Assembly (NCBI GenBank): GCA_018398805.1
Contig: JAGFBZ010000176.1
Location: 1-64,000, forward strand
DNA from: Hirundichthys speculiger
Lineage: Eukaryota > Chordata > Actinopteri > Beloniformes > Exocoetidae
Reading direction: 5' to 3'
Length of the DNA: 64,000 bases
Part shown: positions 14,001 to 23,944 of the stretch, piece after piece
How the letters are laid out: every line of letters begins with the position of its first letter
Position numbering within the stretch: the stretch's first letter is position 1
Notes under the pieces: generated by a model
Told to the model about the DNA's origin: nothing
Seen by the model: only the letters and a program-made list of their open reading frames with translations
Database searches by the model: none
Made by a program: the position numbers and the translations under genes

Positions 14001-14250
14001 CTGTGTTTCTGTGTAACTGCAGCTAAACAAGTGGGCGGATTAACTGACACGTTGCCATAATCATTGTGTTTTTATTTCATTTTAAAATCCTCACATATGT
14101 CGACTTTAACCGTGTTGGGAAACTAATGAGCTCAGTTTTACTTGCAGGGAAACAGGCTAACGGGCTAACGGGTTTTCAGGCTAACGGGTTTTCAGGCTAA
14201 CGGGTTTTCAGGCTAACGGGTTTTCATATGGGGATTTGGTGATTCAGCTG

Positions 14251-14317
<67 letters not shown>

Positions 14318-16394
14318 GCTGATTAGTTTATTAGATTAATGTCAGCAACATTTAGAGGAAAGAGGATGTGGGGTTTTTATCTCACATTTATCTTGTTTTC
14401 CTCATCTCAGCTCGAAAACTCAGAACGTCCTGATTCAAAACAAATAACTTTATTGATCAGGTTTCTCCTGTAAAAACAATTCAATTCAATTCAGTTCAGT
14501 TTTATTTATATAGCGTCTGTTACAATGTTAATTGTCTCTAGGTGCTTTACAGAGACCCAGATCATGACCCCCGAGCAAATATCATTAACTAAAATTATAA
14601 TATTAAATCCAATCAGTGATAATGGAGGTAAAAAACTCCCACAGAGGGAGAAACAAAACCTAGAAAAAAAACCTACTCTATATTACCCCGAAAAACTAGT
14701 CTGCTGAATTTTCCTTTCACTAAAATGGTTCCTCAAATTACATTTTCAAGCGTTTGTCTCCGTCAGCTAAAGAAAATAAATAAATCGGGGCTGAGTTTTG
14801 GCTGAAGGCGTTTCCTGTCAGACGTGGAAACATCCTTTTATCTGACGAGTCCTGACGAGTTAATTATATATAATTAACAACATTAGGGGCCCTTCTCTGT
14901 GTTTTTCCCGCCTCGTGGCGTAAATGATGAACGTTCACCGGAGGCTGAAGATGGACGACAGAAGACGACGATTATCAAAGCAGCCATTTTGAATAAAATG
15001 TCAGTCGAGCTTATTTATCGCCCTGTTTTACAAATCATGCACATTTCAGCATTTGTAAAGCCCTTTTTTTTCCTTCTCGCCTCCCTTCAAGTCATTTTCC
15101 AGAAATGACAAAAATCAGATTTTGTATTAAAAATGTCGTTATGAAACTTTCTTTATATTATTATAGCTGTTTTTTAAATCAAACTGGAATTAAAATAATC
15201 AATTTATTAGATGATTTATAGCTTTATTTTTCAACTTGGATCCATTTTTACTGGTCAGTTTTTGCTCCGCGCGTATTTTCATCGACGCCACTTTAATTAT
15301 TATCATGTTTATTTAGTTTCACCTCATCTTTAATAACCTGATCTGCCGTCGTCTGAGGGGAACCAGAGATCTTTGAGGTCACAGAAACGAGAGGAAGAAA
15401 CCAGATAAGATAATAAAAACATAAATGATAAATAAACCCTGTTCCGGGTTTTACTGAAACACATCAGTTTGTGTTGCAGCAGAAAATCATAAATAAATGG
15501 ATGATAATATTCAAAATCATGCACAAAACCCTCAAACATTCTGTAAATAAGAAAAAAAACATTAATACTGTTAAAAAGCAAAGAAAAAGATAATTTCTTC
15601 ACTCTTAAAATTGCTCTGAGGGATTAAAAAAAGAGGACCGGATGTTATTAATTATCAGCATTAATTAAGCTCATTTCAGTGAACTTATTTAATATAAATA
15701 TTTAGGGGTTGTTGAACCCAGTGAAAAGGAAGCATTGAAGGAAATGAGATTTAAAGTGATATTAATATTCAAAACGTTGCTCGAACATGATTTTTTTTTT
15801 TGCTAAATTTCATCTTTGATATTTCAACGTGGAGCCGAGTTCTTTAATCGCCGAATTAAACACTCCACGTTTGAAAGTTTTTTCTGGATTCGTTTATTTT
15901 TTTCAGCCCCTTTGTGTCTCATAAAAGAGATAAAAACGATAAAAACCCAACAGAGAAACCTGTAATAGTTTACTTTTAATATACTTTTAATACTTTTAAT
16001 AATAGAGACACAGACGGAGGAGTGAAATAACCGACCAGGAGATAAACACTTTTTTTTGTTTCCTGTGTTGCACAAACAAACAACTAAGACTGAAATACAG
16101 TCTGAGAAGATGCTGCCTGAGTCCTGAACGCCGCCGTTTAACGGCTCGGTGGCGGGAAACAGATTAAAAACGCAGCAGAAGCAGAAAAATGTGCAACATT
16201 AACGCAGAGATCGTTTAAAGTTCTGCTGTTCGTGGATTCAGTTCAGCTTCACTAATCAGAATAAGAACAGTTGATCTAAACTAAACTAAATGTTGTTAAA
16301 ACGAGTCTGTGGATAAAAGTCTCCTCTTACCTTGACAGGAAACTGGCGCCAGAAGCGCGAGCAGCGCCAGCGCACCTGTCCTCGCCGCGTTCAT
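2855..16394 (-). CDS. cd247l: CD247 (CD3 zeta)/FCER1G-family ITAM adaptor, 7-exon model
   Basis: Exons on the minus strand are 16394-16331, 11539-11445, 10216-10187, 9113-9087, 6634-6575, 6487-6457 and, tentatively, 2883-2855. All junctions are GT-AG and phases join (1,0,0,0,0,1). The model is 111 aa: signal peptide 1-21 (ends APVSCQ), a very short ectodomain with Cys31, and a membrane segment CYFLDGFLFIYCIAATALYF with the family's acidic Asp35. A cytoplasmic ITAM follows: Tyr71-Q-E-L, eight residues, Tyr83-H-M-L. Known family members pair with basic residues of receptor membrane segments and recruit Syk/ZAP-70. The motif LDG-LFIY followed by KFS resembles CD247 more than FCER1G, but only one ITAM is visible where mammalian CD247 has three. 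The tiny exons of 27-60 bp match the family's gene structure. The symbol is my best guess; an FCER1G-like paralogue is the alternative. Confidence 0.72.
3182..3545 (+). mobile_element. LINE reverse transcriptase C-terminal remnant
   Basis: The stretch contains broken frames of the type that ends many fish non-LTR elements: 'HWLPV'-like sequence near 3300 (tggctccctgttaaatctag), then FKTLLTK, then frames ending in K-rich FRLKSFLFNKTFKSSL. It is decayed and carries no known ends. It lies in the last intron of the minus-strand ITAM gene and is not functional. Confidence 0.45.
3546..3682. mobile_element. short palindromic (foldback) MITE
   Basis: The segment aaaggtgcgcgtggctgcag at 3569 and its reverse complement ctgcagccacgcgcaccttt near 3657 are near-perfect inverted arms about 30 bp long, spaced by about 55 bp. 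The left flank, cacgggtgtcaaactg, is the typical start of Charlie-like hAT elements. No coding capacity. Confidence 0.5.
3773..6026. mobile_element. composite element: two copies of one hAT-like terminus enclosing a LINE fragment
   Basis: Both ends are the same terminus of family B (gtgcacgataactatcgggc and its reverse complement at 5989-6020). Each continues about 130 bp inward through the conserved atatcacgacgaatagcc and cgctccctctg blocks. Complete family B copies at 38772, 60211 and 62349 have two different ends, so this is a rearranged foldback form. Family B sequence continues from the left to about 4138, then switches abruptly to LINE sequence. The flanking 8-mers (gtcacaac, attaaaat) do not match. 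Confidence 0.65.
4139..5877 (+). mobile_element. 5'-truncated non-LTR retrotransposon with restriction-like endonuclease (R2/HERO-like)
   Basis: Three overlapping broken frames read in order. Frame 4141-4761 is the region after the reverse transcriptase active site (thumb type), with GLPRCLSNIGLYG. Frame 4883-5353 carries a CCHC knuckle, CALCQTSATLRHILTGC, followed by GRYTWRHNQVL. Frame 5343-5744 has RPDLVLW and, 8 residues on, VLIVELTVPCE plus ERKQLRYAD, the PD-(D/E)XK endonuclease pattern of site-specific LINEs. The catalytic YxDD region is absent, and stops and frameshifts separate the parts, so it is dead. It sits between two hAT-like termini. Confidence 0.72.
6040..6245 (-). mobile_element. 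LINE reverse transcriptase fragment
   Basis: On the minus strand the segment near 6160 reads CFMDLEKA, the start of the conserved 'DLEKAFD' reverse transcriptase block, and then decays. It is a short remnant in the intron between the last two exons of the ITAM gene. Confidence 0.4.
6885..6965 (+). mobile_element. tRNA-derived SINE head fragment
   Basis: The run ggcaggacgctcagctgcc followed by gggtttgattcccggtc resembles a tRNA with a B box (GGTTTGATTCC). No acceptor stem closes around it and there is no intact cloverleaf, so I read it as a SINE head rather than a tRNA gene. A small inverted repeat element built on tgtacgataattatc follows at 6977-7080. Confidence 0.4.
7600..8605. repeat. 20-bp AT-rich minisatellite (gacatttcgactttattctc)
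   Basis: About 48 units of a 20-bp motif with substitutions and small indels fill the stretch. Every 60 bp makes 20 codons, which opens spurious reading frames (FSTFRLYSRHFDFIL). An inverted copy of the first unit lies at 7381-7416, so the array began as one arm of an inverted repeat. Two longer interruptions (ggaaactacattttggcttt at about 8030 and 8550) repeat about 520 bp apart, hinting at a higher-order duplication. Confidence 0.9.
8611..8876 (-). mobile_element. pogo/Tigger-like MITE, truncated copy
   Basis: The stretch ending ccgtgaaatataagggatca ctg is the reverse complement of the first 255 bp of the complete element at 54531-55143. It ends in CAGTGATCCCT (minus sense) next to TA. The other end is missing, cut where the 20-bp minisatellite begins. 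Confidence 0.65.
9620..10045 (+). mobile_element. decayed Tc1-like transposase
   Basis: Frames in order show GGSIMLWG (near 9700) and then SPDLRPLEDLWTDPKRAV (near 9858). These match the conserved C-terminal blocks of Tc1/mariner transposases (HGGGSIMLWG and SPDLNPIEHLW). Frameshifts lie between them and the DNA-binding half is absent. It lies in intron 3 of the ITAM gene. Confidence 0.65.
10217..11444. other. intron 2 of the ITAM gene; AT-rich, with a TAATA tandem
   Basis: No coding sequence is seen. Positions 10799-10866 are a pure 5-bp tandem of taata. The 11.0-11.4 kb part is made of diverged 'aaaattgtgactttt' phrases that look like an old degenerate repeat. Confidence 0.6.
12289..13530 (+). 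mobile_element. hAT-like MITE, family A, with a nested LINE tail
   Basis: The ends TAGGGCTGGG and CCCAGCCCTA are inverted repeats and the interior matches the other family A copies. At about 13303-13396 it is interrupted by ctgtaaagcgcctagagaca followed by a gaattgaattgaattg tail, a fish LINE/SINE 3' end that is missing from the other copies. The flanking 8-mers do not match. Located in intron 1 of the ITAM gene. Confidence 0.8.
13794..13858 (+). repeat. interrupted poly-G tract
   Basis: Five G runs, up to about 18 bases, are separated by single T or TTA interruptions. It is a strong G-quadruplex candidate. The exact length is doubtful in any assembly. Confidence 0.75.
14148..14227 (+). repeat. 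short tandem: ggctaacgggttttca units
   Basis: Four to five near-identical 17-bp units sit directly before a C35 tract and a CA run. Confidence 0.8.
14252..14314. repeat. C35 tract followed by (CA)14 microsatellite
   Basis: A homopolymer of 35 C passes directly into an AC dinucleotide run. Intron 1 of the ITAM gene. Confidence 0.9.
14478..14705 (-). mobile_element. LINE/SINE 3' end with (TTGAA)n tail
   Basis: On the minus strand this reads ctctgtaaagcacctagaga, then tatataaataaaactgaact, then a repeating gaattgaattg tail. It is the same 3' end as the insertion at 13303-13396. The upstream 120 bp (ctgtgggagttttttacctc, minus sense) belongs to the same element. Confidence 0.6.
14710..16330. 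other. intron 1 of the ITAM gene, no recognised element
   Basis: AT-rich sequence with scattered short frames. I see no exon, RNA gene or repeat that I can name. A plausible splice donor (gtaaga) at 16330 begins the intron on the minus strand. Confidence 0.5.
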
Positions 16395-16564
16395 GGCGCC
16401 TCTCTGTCGCTGAAAACGGATCCGCGTGTCGTCTGCTCGTCTGCTCGGCTGCTTCTGGTTTCTGGTTTCTGGTGAGCGTGAGGGCGACCTGCCGGTGGAC
16501 TGATGCTGGGAGGTGTCAGCCCTCCCACTGCCGCTGCGCTCAGCTGCTTCCACCAGACCGGCCG

Positions 16565-19500
16565 GGACGATCCCTGAAGGTCTTGTCCCTGCAGGTCTCG
16601 TCTCTGAAGGTCTCGTCCCTGAAGGTCTGATCCCTGAAGGTCTCGTCCCTGAAGGTCTCGTCCCTGAAGGTCTGGTCCCTGAAGGTCTCGTCCCTGAAGG
16701 TCTCGTCCCTGAAGGTCTGGTCCCTGAAGGTCTCGTCCCTGAAGGTCTCGTCCCTGAAGGTCGTCCCTGAAGGTCGTCCCTGAAGGTCTGGTCCCTGAAG
16801 GTCCCTGAAGTCTGTCCCTGAAGGTCTCGTCCCTGAGGTCTCGTCCCTGAAGGTCTCGTCCTGAAGGTCTCGTCCCTGAAGGTCTGTCCCTGAAGGTCTG
16901 GTCCCTGAAGGTCTCGTCCCTGAAGGTCTCGTCCCTGAAGGTCTGGTCCCTGAAGGTCTCGTCCCTGAAGGTCGTCCTGAAATCCCCTGAAGGTCTCGTC
17001 CCTGAAGGTTCGTCCCTCGTCCCTGAAGGTCTCGTCCCTGAAGGTCTGTCCCTGAAGGTCTCGTCCCTGAAGGTCGTCTGGTCCCTGAAGTCTCGTCCCT
17101 GAAGGTCTGATCCCTGAAGGTCTGTCCCTGAAGGTCTCGTCCCTGAAGGTCTCCCTGAAGGTTTGTCCCTGAAGGTCTCGTCCCTGAAGGTTCCCTGATC
17201 CCTGAAGGTCTCGTCCCTGTCCCTGAAGGTCTGATCCCTGAAGGTCTCGTCCCTGAAGGTCCCTGAAGGTCCCTCCCTGAAGGTCTCGTCCCTGAAGTCT
17301 CGTCCCTGAATCCCTGAAGGTCCCTCGTCCCTGAAGGTCCCTGAAGGTCTCGTCCCTGAAGGTCTGATCCCTGAAGGTCTCGTCCCTGAAGGTCACGTCC
17401 CTGAAGGTTTGATCCCTGAAGGTCTCGTCCCTGAAGGTCTGATCCCTGAAGGTCTCGTCCCTGAAGGTCTCGTCCCTGAAGGTCTCGTCCCTGAAGGTTT
17501 GATCCCTGAAGGTCTCGTCCCTGAAGGTCTGATCCCTGAAGGTCTCGTCCCTGAAGGTCACGTCCCTGAAGGTTTGATCCCTGAAGGTCTCGTCCCTGAA
17601 GGTTTGATCCCTGAAGGTCTGATCCCTGAAGGTCTGATCCCTGAAGGTCTCGTCCCTGAAGGTCTCGTCCCTGAAGGTCTCGTCTCTGAAGGTTTGATCC
17701 CTGAAGGTCTCGTCCCTGAAGGTCTCGTCCCTGAAGGTCTCATCCCTGCAGGTCTGATCCCTGAAGGTCTGATCCCTGAAGGTCTCGTCCCTGAAGGTCT
17801 TGTCCCTGAAGGTCTGATCCCTGAAGGTCTCGTCCCTGAAGGTCTCGTCACTGCAGGTCTCTTCCCTGAAGGTCTCGTCCCTGAAGGTTTGATCCCTGAA
17901 GGTCTGAACCCTGAAGGTCTCGTCCCTGCAGGTCTGATCCCTGCAGGTCTCGTCCCTGAAGGTCTCGTCCCTGAAGGTCTCGTCCCTGAAGGTCTGATCC
18001 CTGAAGGTCTCGTTCCTGAAGGTCTCGTTCCTGAAGGTCTCATCCCTGAAGGTCTCGTCCCTGAAGATCTCATCCCTGAAGGTCTCATCCCTGAAGGTCT
18101 CGTCCCTGAAGGTCTCGTCCCTGCAGGTTTCGTCCCTGAAGGTCTCGTCCCTGAAGTTCTCGTCCCTGAAGGTCTGATCCCTGAAGGTCTCGTCCCTGCA
18201 GGTCTCGTCCCTGAAGTTCTCGTCCCTGAAGGTCTTGTCCCTGAAGGTCTCGTCCCTGAAGGTCTGGTCACTGAAGGTCTCGTCCCTGCAGGTCTCGTCC
18301 CTGAAGGTCTGATCCCTGAAGGTCTCGTCCCCGAAGGTCTCGTCCCTGCAGGTTTGATCCCTGAAGGTCTCGTCCCTGCAGGTCTCGTCCCTGAAGGTTT
18401 GATCCCTGAAGGTCTTGTCCCTGAAGGTCTCGTCCCTGCAGGTCTCGTCCTTGAAGGTCTCGTCCCTGAAGGTCTCGTCCCTGAAGGTCTGATCCCTGAA
18501 GGTCTCGTCCCTGAAGGTCTCGTCCCTGAAGGTTTGATCCCTGAAGGTCTCGTCCCTGAAGGTCTCGTCCCTGAAGGTCTCGTCCCTGAAGGTCTGGTCC
18601 CTGAAGGTCTGGTCCCTGAAGGTCTGGTCCCTGAAGTTCTCATCCCTGAAGGTCTCGTCCCTGAAGGTCTGATCCCTGAAGGTCTCGTCCCTGAAGGTCT
18701 CGTCCCTGAAGGTCTGGTCCCTGAAGGTCTGGTCCCTGAAGGTCTGGTCCCTGAAGGTCTGGTCCCTAAAGGTCTCGTCCCTGAAGGTCTCGTCCCTAAA
18801 GGTCTCGTCCCTAAAGGTTTCGTCCCTGAAGGTCTCGTCCCTGAAGGTTTGATTCCTGAAGGTCTCATCCCTGAAGGTCTCGTCCCTGAAGGTTTAATCC
18901 CTGAAGGTCTCATCCCCGAAGGTCTCGTCCCTGAAGGTCTCGTCCCTGAAGGTCTCGTCCCTGAAGGTTTGATCCCTGAAGGTCTCATCCCTGAAGGTCT
19001 CGTCCCTGAAGGTCACGTCCCTGAAGGTCTCATCCCTGAAGGTCTGATCCCTGAAGGTCTCGTCCCTGAAGGTCTCGTCCCTGAAGGTCTGGTCCCTGAA
19101 GGTCTCATCCCTGAAGGTCTGATCCCTGAAGGTCTCGTCCCTGAAGGTCTCATCCCTGAAGGTCTCGTCCCTGAAGGTCTGTCTGATCCCTGAAGGTCTC
19201 GTCCCTGAAGGTCTCGTCCTGAAGGTCTGGTCCCTGAAGTCTGGTCCCTGAAGGTCGTCCCTGAAGGTCTCGTCCCTGAAGGTCTGGTCCCTGAAGGTCT
19301 CTGAAGGTCCCTGAAGGTCTATCCCTGAAGGTCTCATCCCTGAAGGTCTGATCCCTGAAGGTCTGTCCCTGAAGGTCTCGTCCCTGAAGGTCTCGTCCCT
19401 AAAGGTCTCGTCCCTGAAGGTCTCGTCACTGCAGGTCTCTTCCCTGAGGGTCTCGTCCCTGAAGGTCTCGTCCCTGAAGGTCTCGTCCCCGAAGGTCTCG

Positions 19501-20490
19501 TCCCTGAAGGTTTGATCCCTGAAGGTCTGAACCCTGAAGGTCTCGTCCCTGAAGGTCTCGTCCCTGAAGGTCTGATCCCTGCAGGTCTCGTCCCTGAAGG
19601 TCTCGTCCCTGAAGGTCTCGTCACTGCAGGTCTCTTCCCTGAGGGTCTCGTCCCTGAAGGTCTTGTCCCTGAAGGTCTCGTCCCTGCAGGTCTCGTCCCT
19701 GAATGTCTCGTCCCTGAAGGTCTCGTCCCTGAAGGTCTCGTCCCTGCAGGTCTCGTCCCTGCAGGTCTCGTCCCTGAAGGTCTGGTCCCTGAATGTCTCG
19801 TCCCTGAAGGTCTCTTCCCTGAGGGTCTCGTCCCTGAAGGTCTCGTCCCTGAAGGTCTCGTCCCCGAAGGTCTCGTCCCTGAAGGTTTGATCCCTGAAGG
19901 TCTGAACCCTGAAGGTCTCGTCCCTGAAGGTCTCGTCCCTGAAGGTCTGATCCCTGCAGGTCTCGTCCCTGAAGGTCTCGTCCCTGAAGGTCTCGTCACT
20001 GCAGGTCTCTTCCCTGAGGGTCTCGTCCCTGAAGGTCTTGTCCCTGAAGGTCTCGTCCCTGCAGGTCTCGTCCCTGAAGGTCTGGTCCCTGAATGTCTCG
20101 TCCCTGAAGGTCTCGTCCCTGAAGGTCTCGTCCCTGAAGGTCTGGTCCCTGAAGGTCTGGTCCCTGAAGTCTCGTCCCTGAAGGTCGTCCTGAAGGTCTC
20201 GTCCTGAAGGTCTCGTCCTGAAGGTCTCGTCCCTGAAGGTCTGGTCCCTGAAGGTCTCGTCCCTGAAGGTCTCGTCCCTGCAGGTCTCGTCCCTGAAGGT
20301 CTCGTCCCTGAAGGTCTCGTCCCTGAAGGTCTCGTCCCTGAAGGGCTCGTCCCTGAAGGTCTGATCCCTGAAGGTCTCGTCCCTACAGGTCTCGTCCCTG
20401 CAGGTCTCTTCCCTGCAGGTCTCGTCCCTAAGGTCCCTTCCCTGCAGGTCTCGTCCCTGCAGGTCTCTTCCCTGCAGGTCTCGTCCATGA
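16565..20490. repeat. 15-bp minisatellite (ggtctcgtccctgaa), about 260 units
   Basis: The array starts about 170 bp upstream of the ITAM gene's start codon and runs 3.9 kb. Because 15 is a multiple of 3 it opens long frames on both strands (VPEGL on +, RPSGT or TFRDE on -). These are artefacts. Units vary (tcatccctgaa, tccctgcag, tggtccctgaa). A higher-order period of 375 bp (25 units) is visible: tcactgcaggtctcttccct starts at 19621 and 19996, and gaaggtctgaaccctgaagg recurs at the same spacing. Register-breaking indels cluster at about 16760-17390, 19180-19330 and 20160-20220. Confidence 0.95.
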
Positions 20491-21007
20491 AGGTTTTACT
20501 TGTATATTTGCAATATTATATATTTATTTCCCTCATATTTATTGCACATTATCAAGTCATAAATTGATTGTAACACATTACTTTACAACAAATATTCAGT
20601 ATATTTAACTCTATAATGGCAGATCTGTAATCATTGAGAAACTTTGTAACTGAATAAACAGGAAAATAAAGACTTGATGTATCTATAATAATACAAAATA
20701 AAATAAAATGTGTCAAGTGAAAACAGGAGGTGGTTTTAATCGAAATGTAGAGAAACCCCAGAAATTTCTTTAGCATTTTTTCAGACTTTGTAAAACTTAA
20801 AAACTTTATAATGTCTAACTTTATAACGTTTAATCATCTTTCATGGGTGAATTGGAGCGCGATGTTTCATTCTTTCATTTCATATCATTTTCATTTCTTT
20901 CTTCTTTCATTCTACTTTTAGATATCTTATTATGTATTGTTAAACTTAAAAGGAACATATTATAAAATAAAAACAAGCTCTTGAAAGGAAAAGTTTAGAG
21001 GTCAGAG
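20491..21007. other. AT-rich spacer between two minisatellites
   Basis: No gene or recognisable element is visible. Positions 20867-20920 hold a run of diverged tttcatt phrases. Confidence 0.5.
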
Positions 21008-23350
21008 TGTCAGCTCTTATTGTGAAGGTGGAGAGGAAGGAGAGACCATATTCAGAATGTCAGCTCTTATTGTGAAGGTGGAGAGGGAGGAGAGGCGGTA
21101 TTCAGAATGTCAGCTCTTATTGTGAAGGTGGAGAGGAAGGAGAGGCCGTATTCAGAATGTCAGCTCTTATTGTGAAGGTGGAGAGGAAGGAGAGGCGGTA
21201 TTCAGAATGTCAGCTCTTATTGTGAAGGTGGAGAGGGAGGAGAGACCGTATTCAGAATGTGAGCTCTTATTGTGAAGGTGGAGAGGAAGGAGAGGCGGTA
21301 TTCAGAATGTCAGCTCTTATTGTGAAGGTGGAGAGGGAGGAGAGACCGTATTCAGAATGTCAGCTCTTATTGTGAAGGTGGAGAGGGAGGAGAGACCGTA
21401 TTCAGAATGTCAGCTCTTATTGTGAAGGTGGAGAGGGAGGAGAGACCGTATTCAGAATGTGAGCTCTTATTGTGAAGGTGGAGAGGGAGGAGAGACCGTA
21501 TTCAGAATGTGAGCTCTTATTGTGAAGGTGGAGAGGGAGGAGAGACCGTATTCAGAATGTCAGCTCTTATTGTGAAGGTGGAGAGGGAGGAGAGACCATA
21601 TTCAGAATGTCAGCTCTTATTGTGAAGGTGGAGCGGAAGGAGAGACCGTATTCAGAATGTCAGCTCTTATTGTGAAGGTGGAGAGGGAGGAGAGACCGTA
21701 TTCAGAATGTCAGCTCTTATTGTGAAGGTGGAGAGGAAGGAGAGACCGTATTCAGAATGTCAGCTCTTATTGTGAAGCTGGAGAGGAAGGAGAGACCGTA
21801 TTCAGAATGTCAGCTCTTATTGTGAAGGTGGAGAGGAAGGAGAGACCGTATTCAGAATGTCATCTCTTATTGTGAAGGTGGAGAGGGAGGAGAGACCGTA
21901 TTCAGGATGTCAGCTCTTATTGTGAAGGTGTAGAGGAAGGAGAGACCGTATTCAGAATGTCAACTCTTATTGTGAAGGTGGAGAGGGAGGAGAGGCCGTA
22001 TTCAGAATGTCAGCTCTTATTGTGAAGGTGGAGAGGGAGGAGAGACCGTATTCAGAATGTCAGCTCTTATTGTGAAGGTGGAGAGGGAGGAGAGACCGTA
22101 ATCAGAATGTCAGCTCTTATTGTGAAGGTGGAGAGGGAGGAGAGACCGTATTCAGAATGTCAGCTCTTATTGTGAAGGTGCAGAGGGAGGAGAGGCCGTA
22201 TTCAGAATGTCAGCTCTTATTGTGAAGGTGAAGAGGGAGGAGAGGCGGTATTCAGAATGTCAGCTCTTATTGTGAAGGTGAAGAGGGAGGAGAGACCGTA
22301 TTCAGAATATCAGCTCTTATTGTGAAGGTGGAGAGGGAGGAGAGACCGTATTCAGAATGTCAGCTCTATTGTGAAGGTGAAGAGGGAGGAGAGGCGGTAT
22401 TCAGAATGTCAGCTCTTATTGTGAAGGTGAAGAGGGAGGAGAGACCGTATTCAGAATATCAGCTCTTATTGTGAAGGTGGAGAGGGAGGAGAGACCGTAT
22501 TCAGAATGTCAGCTCTTATTGTGAAGGTGGAGAGGGAGGAGAGGCGGTATTCAGAATGTCAGCTCTTATTGTGAAGGTGGAGAGGAAGGAGAGACCGTAT
22601 TCAGAATGTTAGCTCTTATTGTGAAGGTGGAGAGGGAGGAGAGGCGGTATTCAGAATGTCAGCTCTTATTGTGAAGGTGGAGAGGGAGGAGAGACCGTAT
22701 TCAGGATGTCAGCTCTTATTGTGAAGGTGGAGAGGGAGGAGAGACCGTATTCAGAATGTCAGCTCTTATTGTGAAGGTGGAGAGGGAGAAGAGGCGGTAT
22801 TCAGAATGTCAGCTCTTATTGTGAAGGTGGAGAGGGAGGAGAGACCGTATTCAGAATGTCAGCTCTTATTGTGAAGGTGGATAGGAAGGAGAGACCATAT
22901 TCAGAATGTCAGCTCTTATTATGAAGGTGGAGAGGGAGGAGAGACCGTATTCAGAATGTCAGCTCTTATTGTGAAGGTGGAGAGGGAGGAGAGGCGGTAT
23001 TCAGAATGTTAGCTCTTATTGTGAAGGTGGAGAGGGAGGAGAGACCGTATTCAGAATGTCAGCTCTTATTGTGAAGGTGGAGAGGAAGGAGAGACCGTAT
23101 TCAGAATGTCAGCTCTTATTGTGAAGGTGGAGAGGGAGGAGAGACCGTATTCAGAATGTCAGCTCTTATTGTGAAGGTGGAGAGGGAGGAGAGACCGTAT
23201 TCAGAATGTCAGCTCTTATTGTGAAGGTGGAGAGGGAGGAGAGACCGTATTCAGAATGTCAGCTCTTATTGTGAAGGTGGAGAGGGAGGAGAGACCGTAT
23301 TCAGAATGTCAGCTCTTATTGTGAAGGTGGAGAGGGAGGAGATACCGTAT
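21008..23350. repeat. 50-bp minisatellite, about 47 units
   Basis: The unit begins gtcagctcttattgtgaagg, continues tggagagggaggagagaccg and ends tattcagaat. Units are 90-100% alike. Most variation falls at a few sites: gaccgta, ggcggta or ggccgta, and gagaggaagg or gagagggagg. This looks like repeated unequal exchange among a few variant types. One unit near 22364 is one base short. There are no unique spacers, so it is not a CRISPR-like array. Confidence 0.95.
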
Positions 23351-23581
23351 TTTTGGCGCTCATTCTACTTTGTTGTTCTTGTTGGAAGCTATTGAGAATA
23401 AAGCGAGACTCAAAAATACCCTTCTTCTCTTTCTGCTGACAACACAATTAGAGCACAAACATATTTAAAAAAGATCGAGGATTTAAAACATATTTGTTTA
23501 TTTTTAATGACCTCTCACGGCCCACCTGCAGTACCTTGACGGCCCACCAGGGGGCCGCGGCCCACACTTTGGGAATCACTG
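23351..23581 (-). mobile_element. Charlie-like hAT end
   Basis: The 3' part, gcggcccacactttgggaat followed by cactg, is on the minus strand CAGTGATTCCCAAAGTGTGG, the usual terminus of fish/vertebrate Charlie-like elements. The other end is lost at the 50-bp minisatellite. Confidence 0.5.
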
Positions 23582-23800
23582 TTCTAGAACAATCTCCAGT
23601 TGAAGTGGAGTCGTCCGGCCTTCATGTCCTGCACCACGTTTGGAGAAAAACCCCACAGAGCATTTCAGCAGCGACCCCTCGTACCCGCTGTCAAAGCACG
23701 GCGGTGGAAGGATGATGATTTGGGCCAGAAACATAATCAAAATGAAAACAAATGCCTGCAAATATTAATGAACAGAAATCATCGTTAAACAGAAGACAAA
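23582..23800 (+). mobile_element. Tc1-like transposase remnant
   Basis: One frame reads SKHGGGRMMIWA near 23692, matching the HGGGSIMLWG block of Tc1 transposases. The rest is decayed. Confidence 0.45.
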
Positions 23801-23944
23801 GCCAGACTTCCTCCACAGGAATAAAACTGCTTCAGCTCATTTCTGCTTCAGATGGATCTATACGCCAGCCTTTCTGAACCGGGGCGTCGTCTAACTGCTT
23901 CAGGGGCGTCGTCAAAACAATGACCTATTCTGACATTTCATATA

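Noticed and set aside
16296..17561. 421-codon minus-strand frame rich in TFRDE that runs into the ITAM gene signal peptide
   Set aside because: It is the 15-bp tandem repeat in translation followed in frame by exon 1. The real start is the Met at 16394, which begins a clean signal peptide.
17409..19193. 594-codon + strand frame (VPEGL repeats) and the opposite 476-codon RPSGT frame
   Set aside because: A 15-bp repeat lacking stops keeps all copies in frame on both strands. No start context, domain or splice signal supports a protein.
19334..20488. 384-codon minus frame and matching + frames
   Set aside because: Same 15-bp array.
21008..23350. Regular array resembling a CRISPR locus
   Set aside because: The 50-bp units are contiguous with no unique spacers, and the context is a vertebrate genome with no cas genes.
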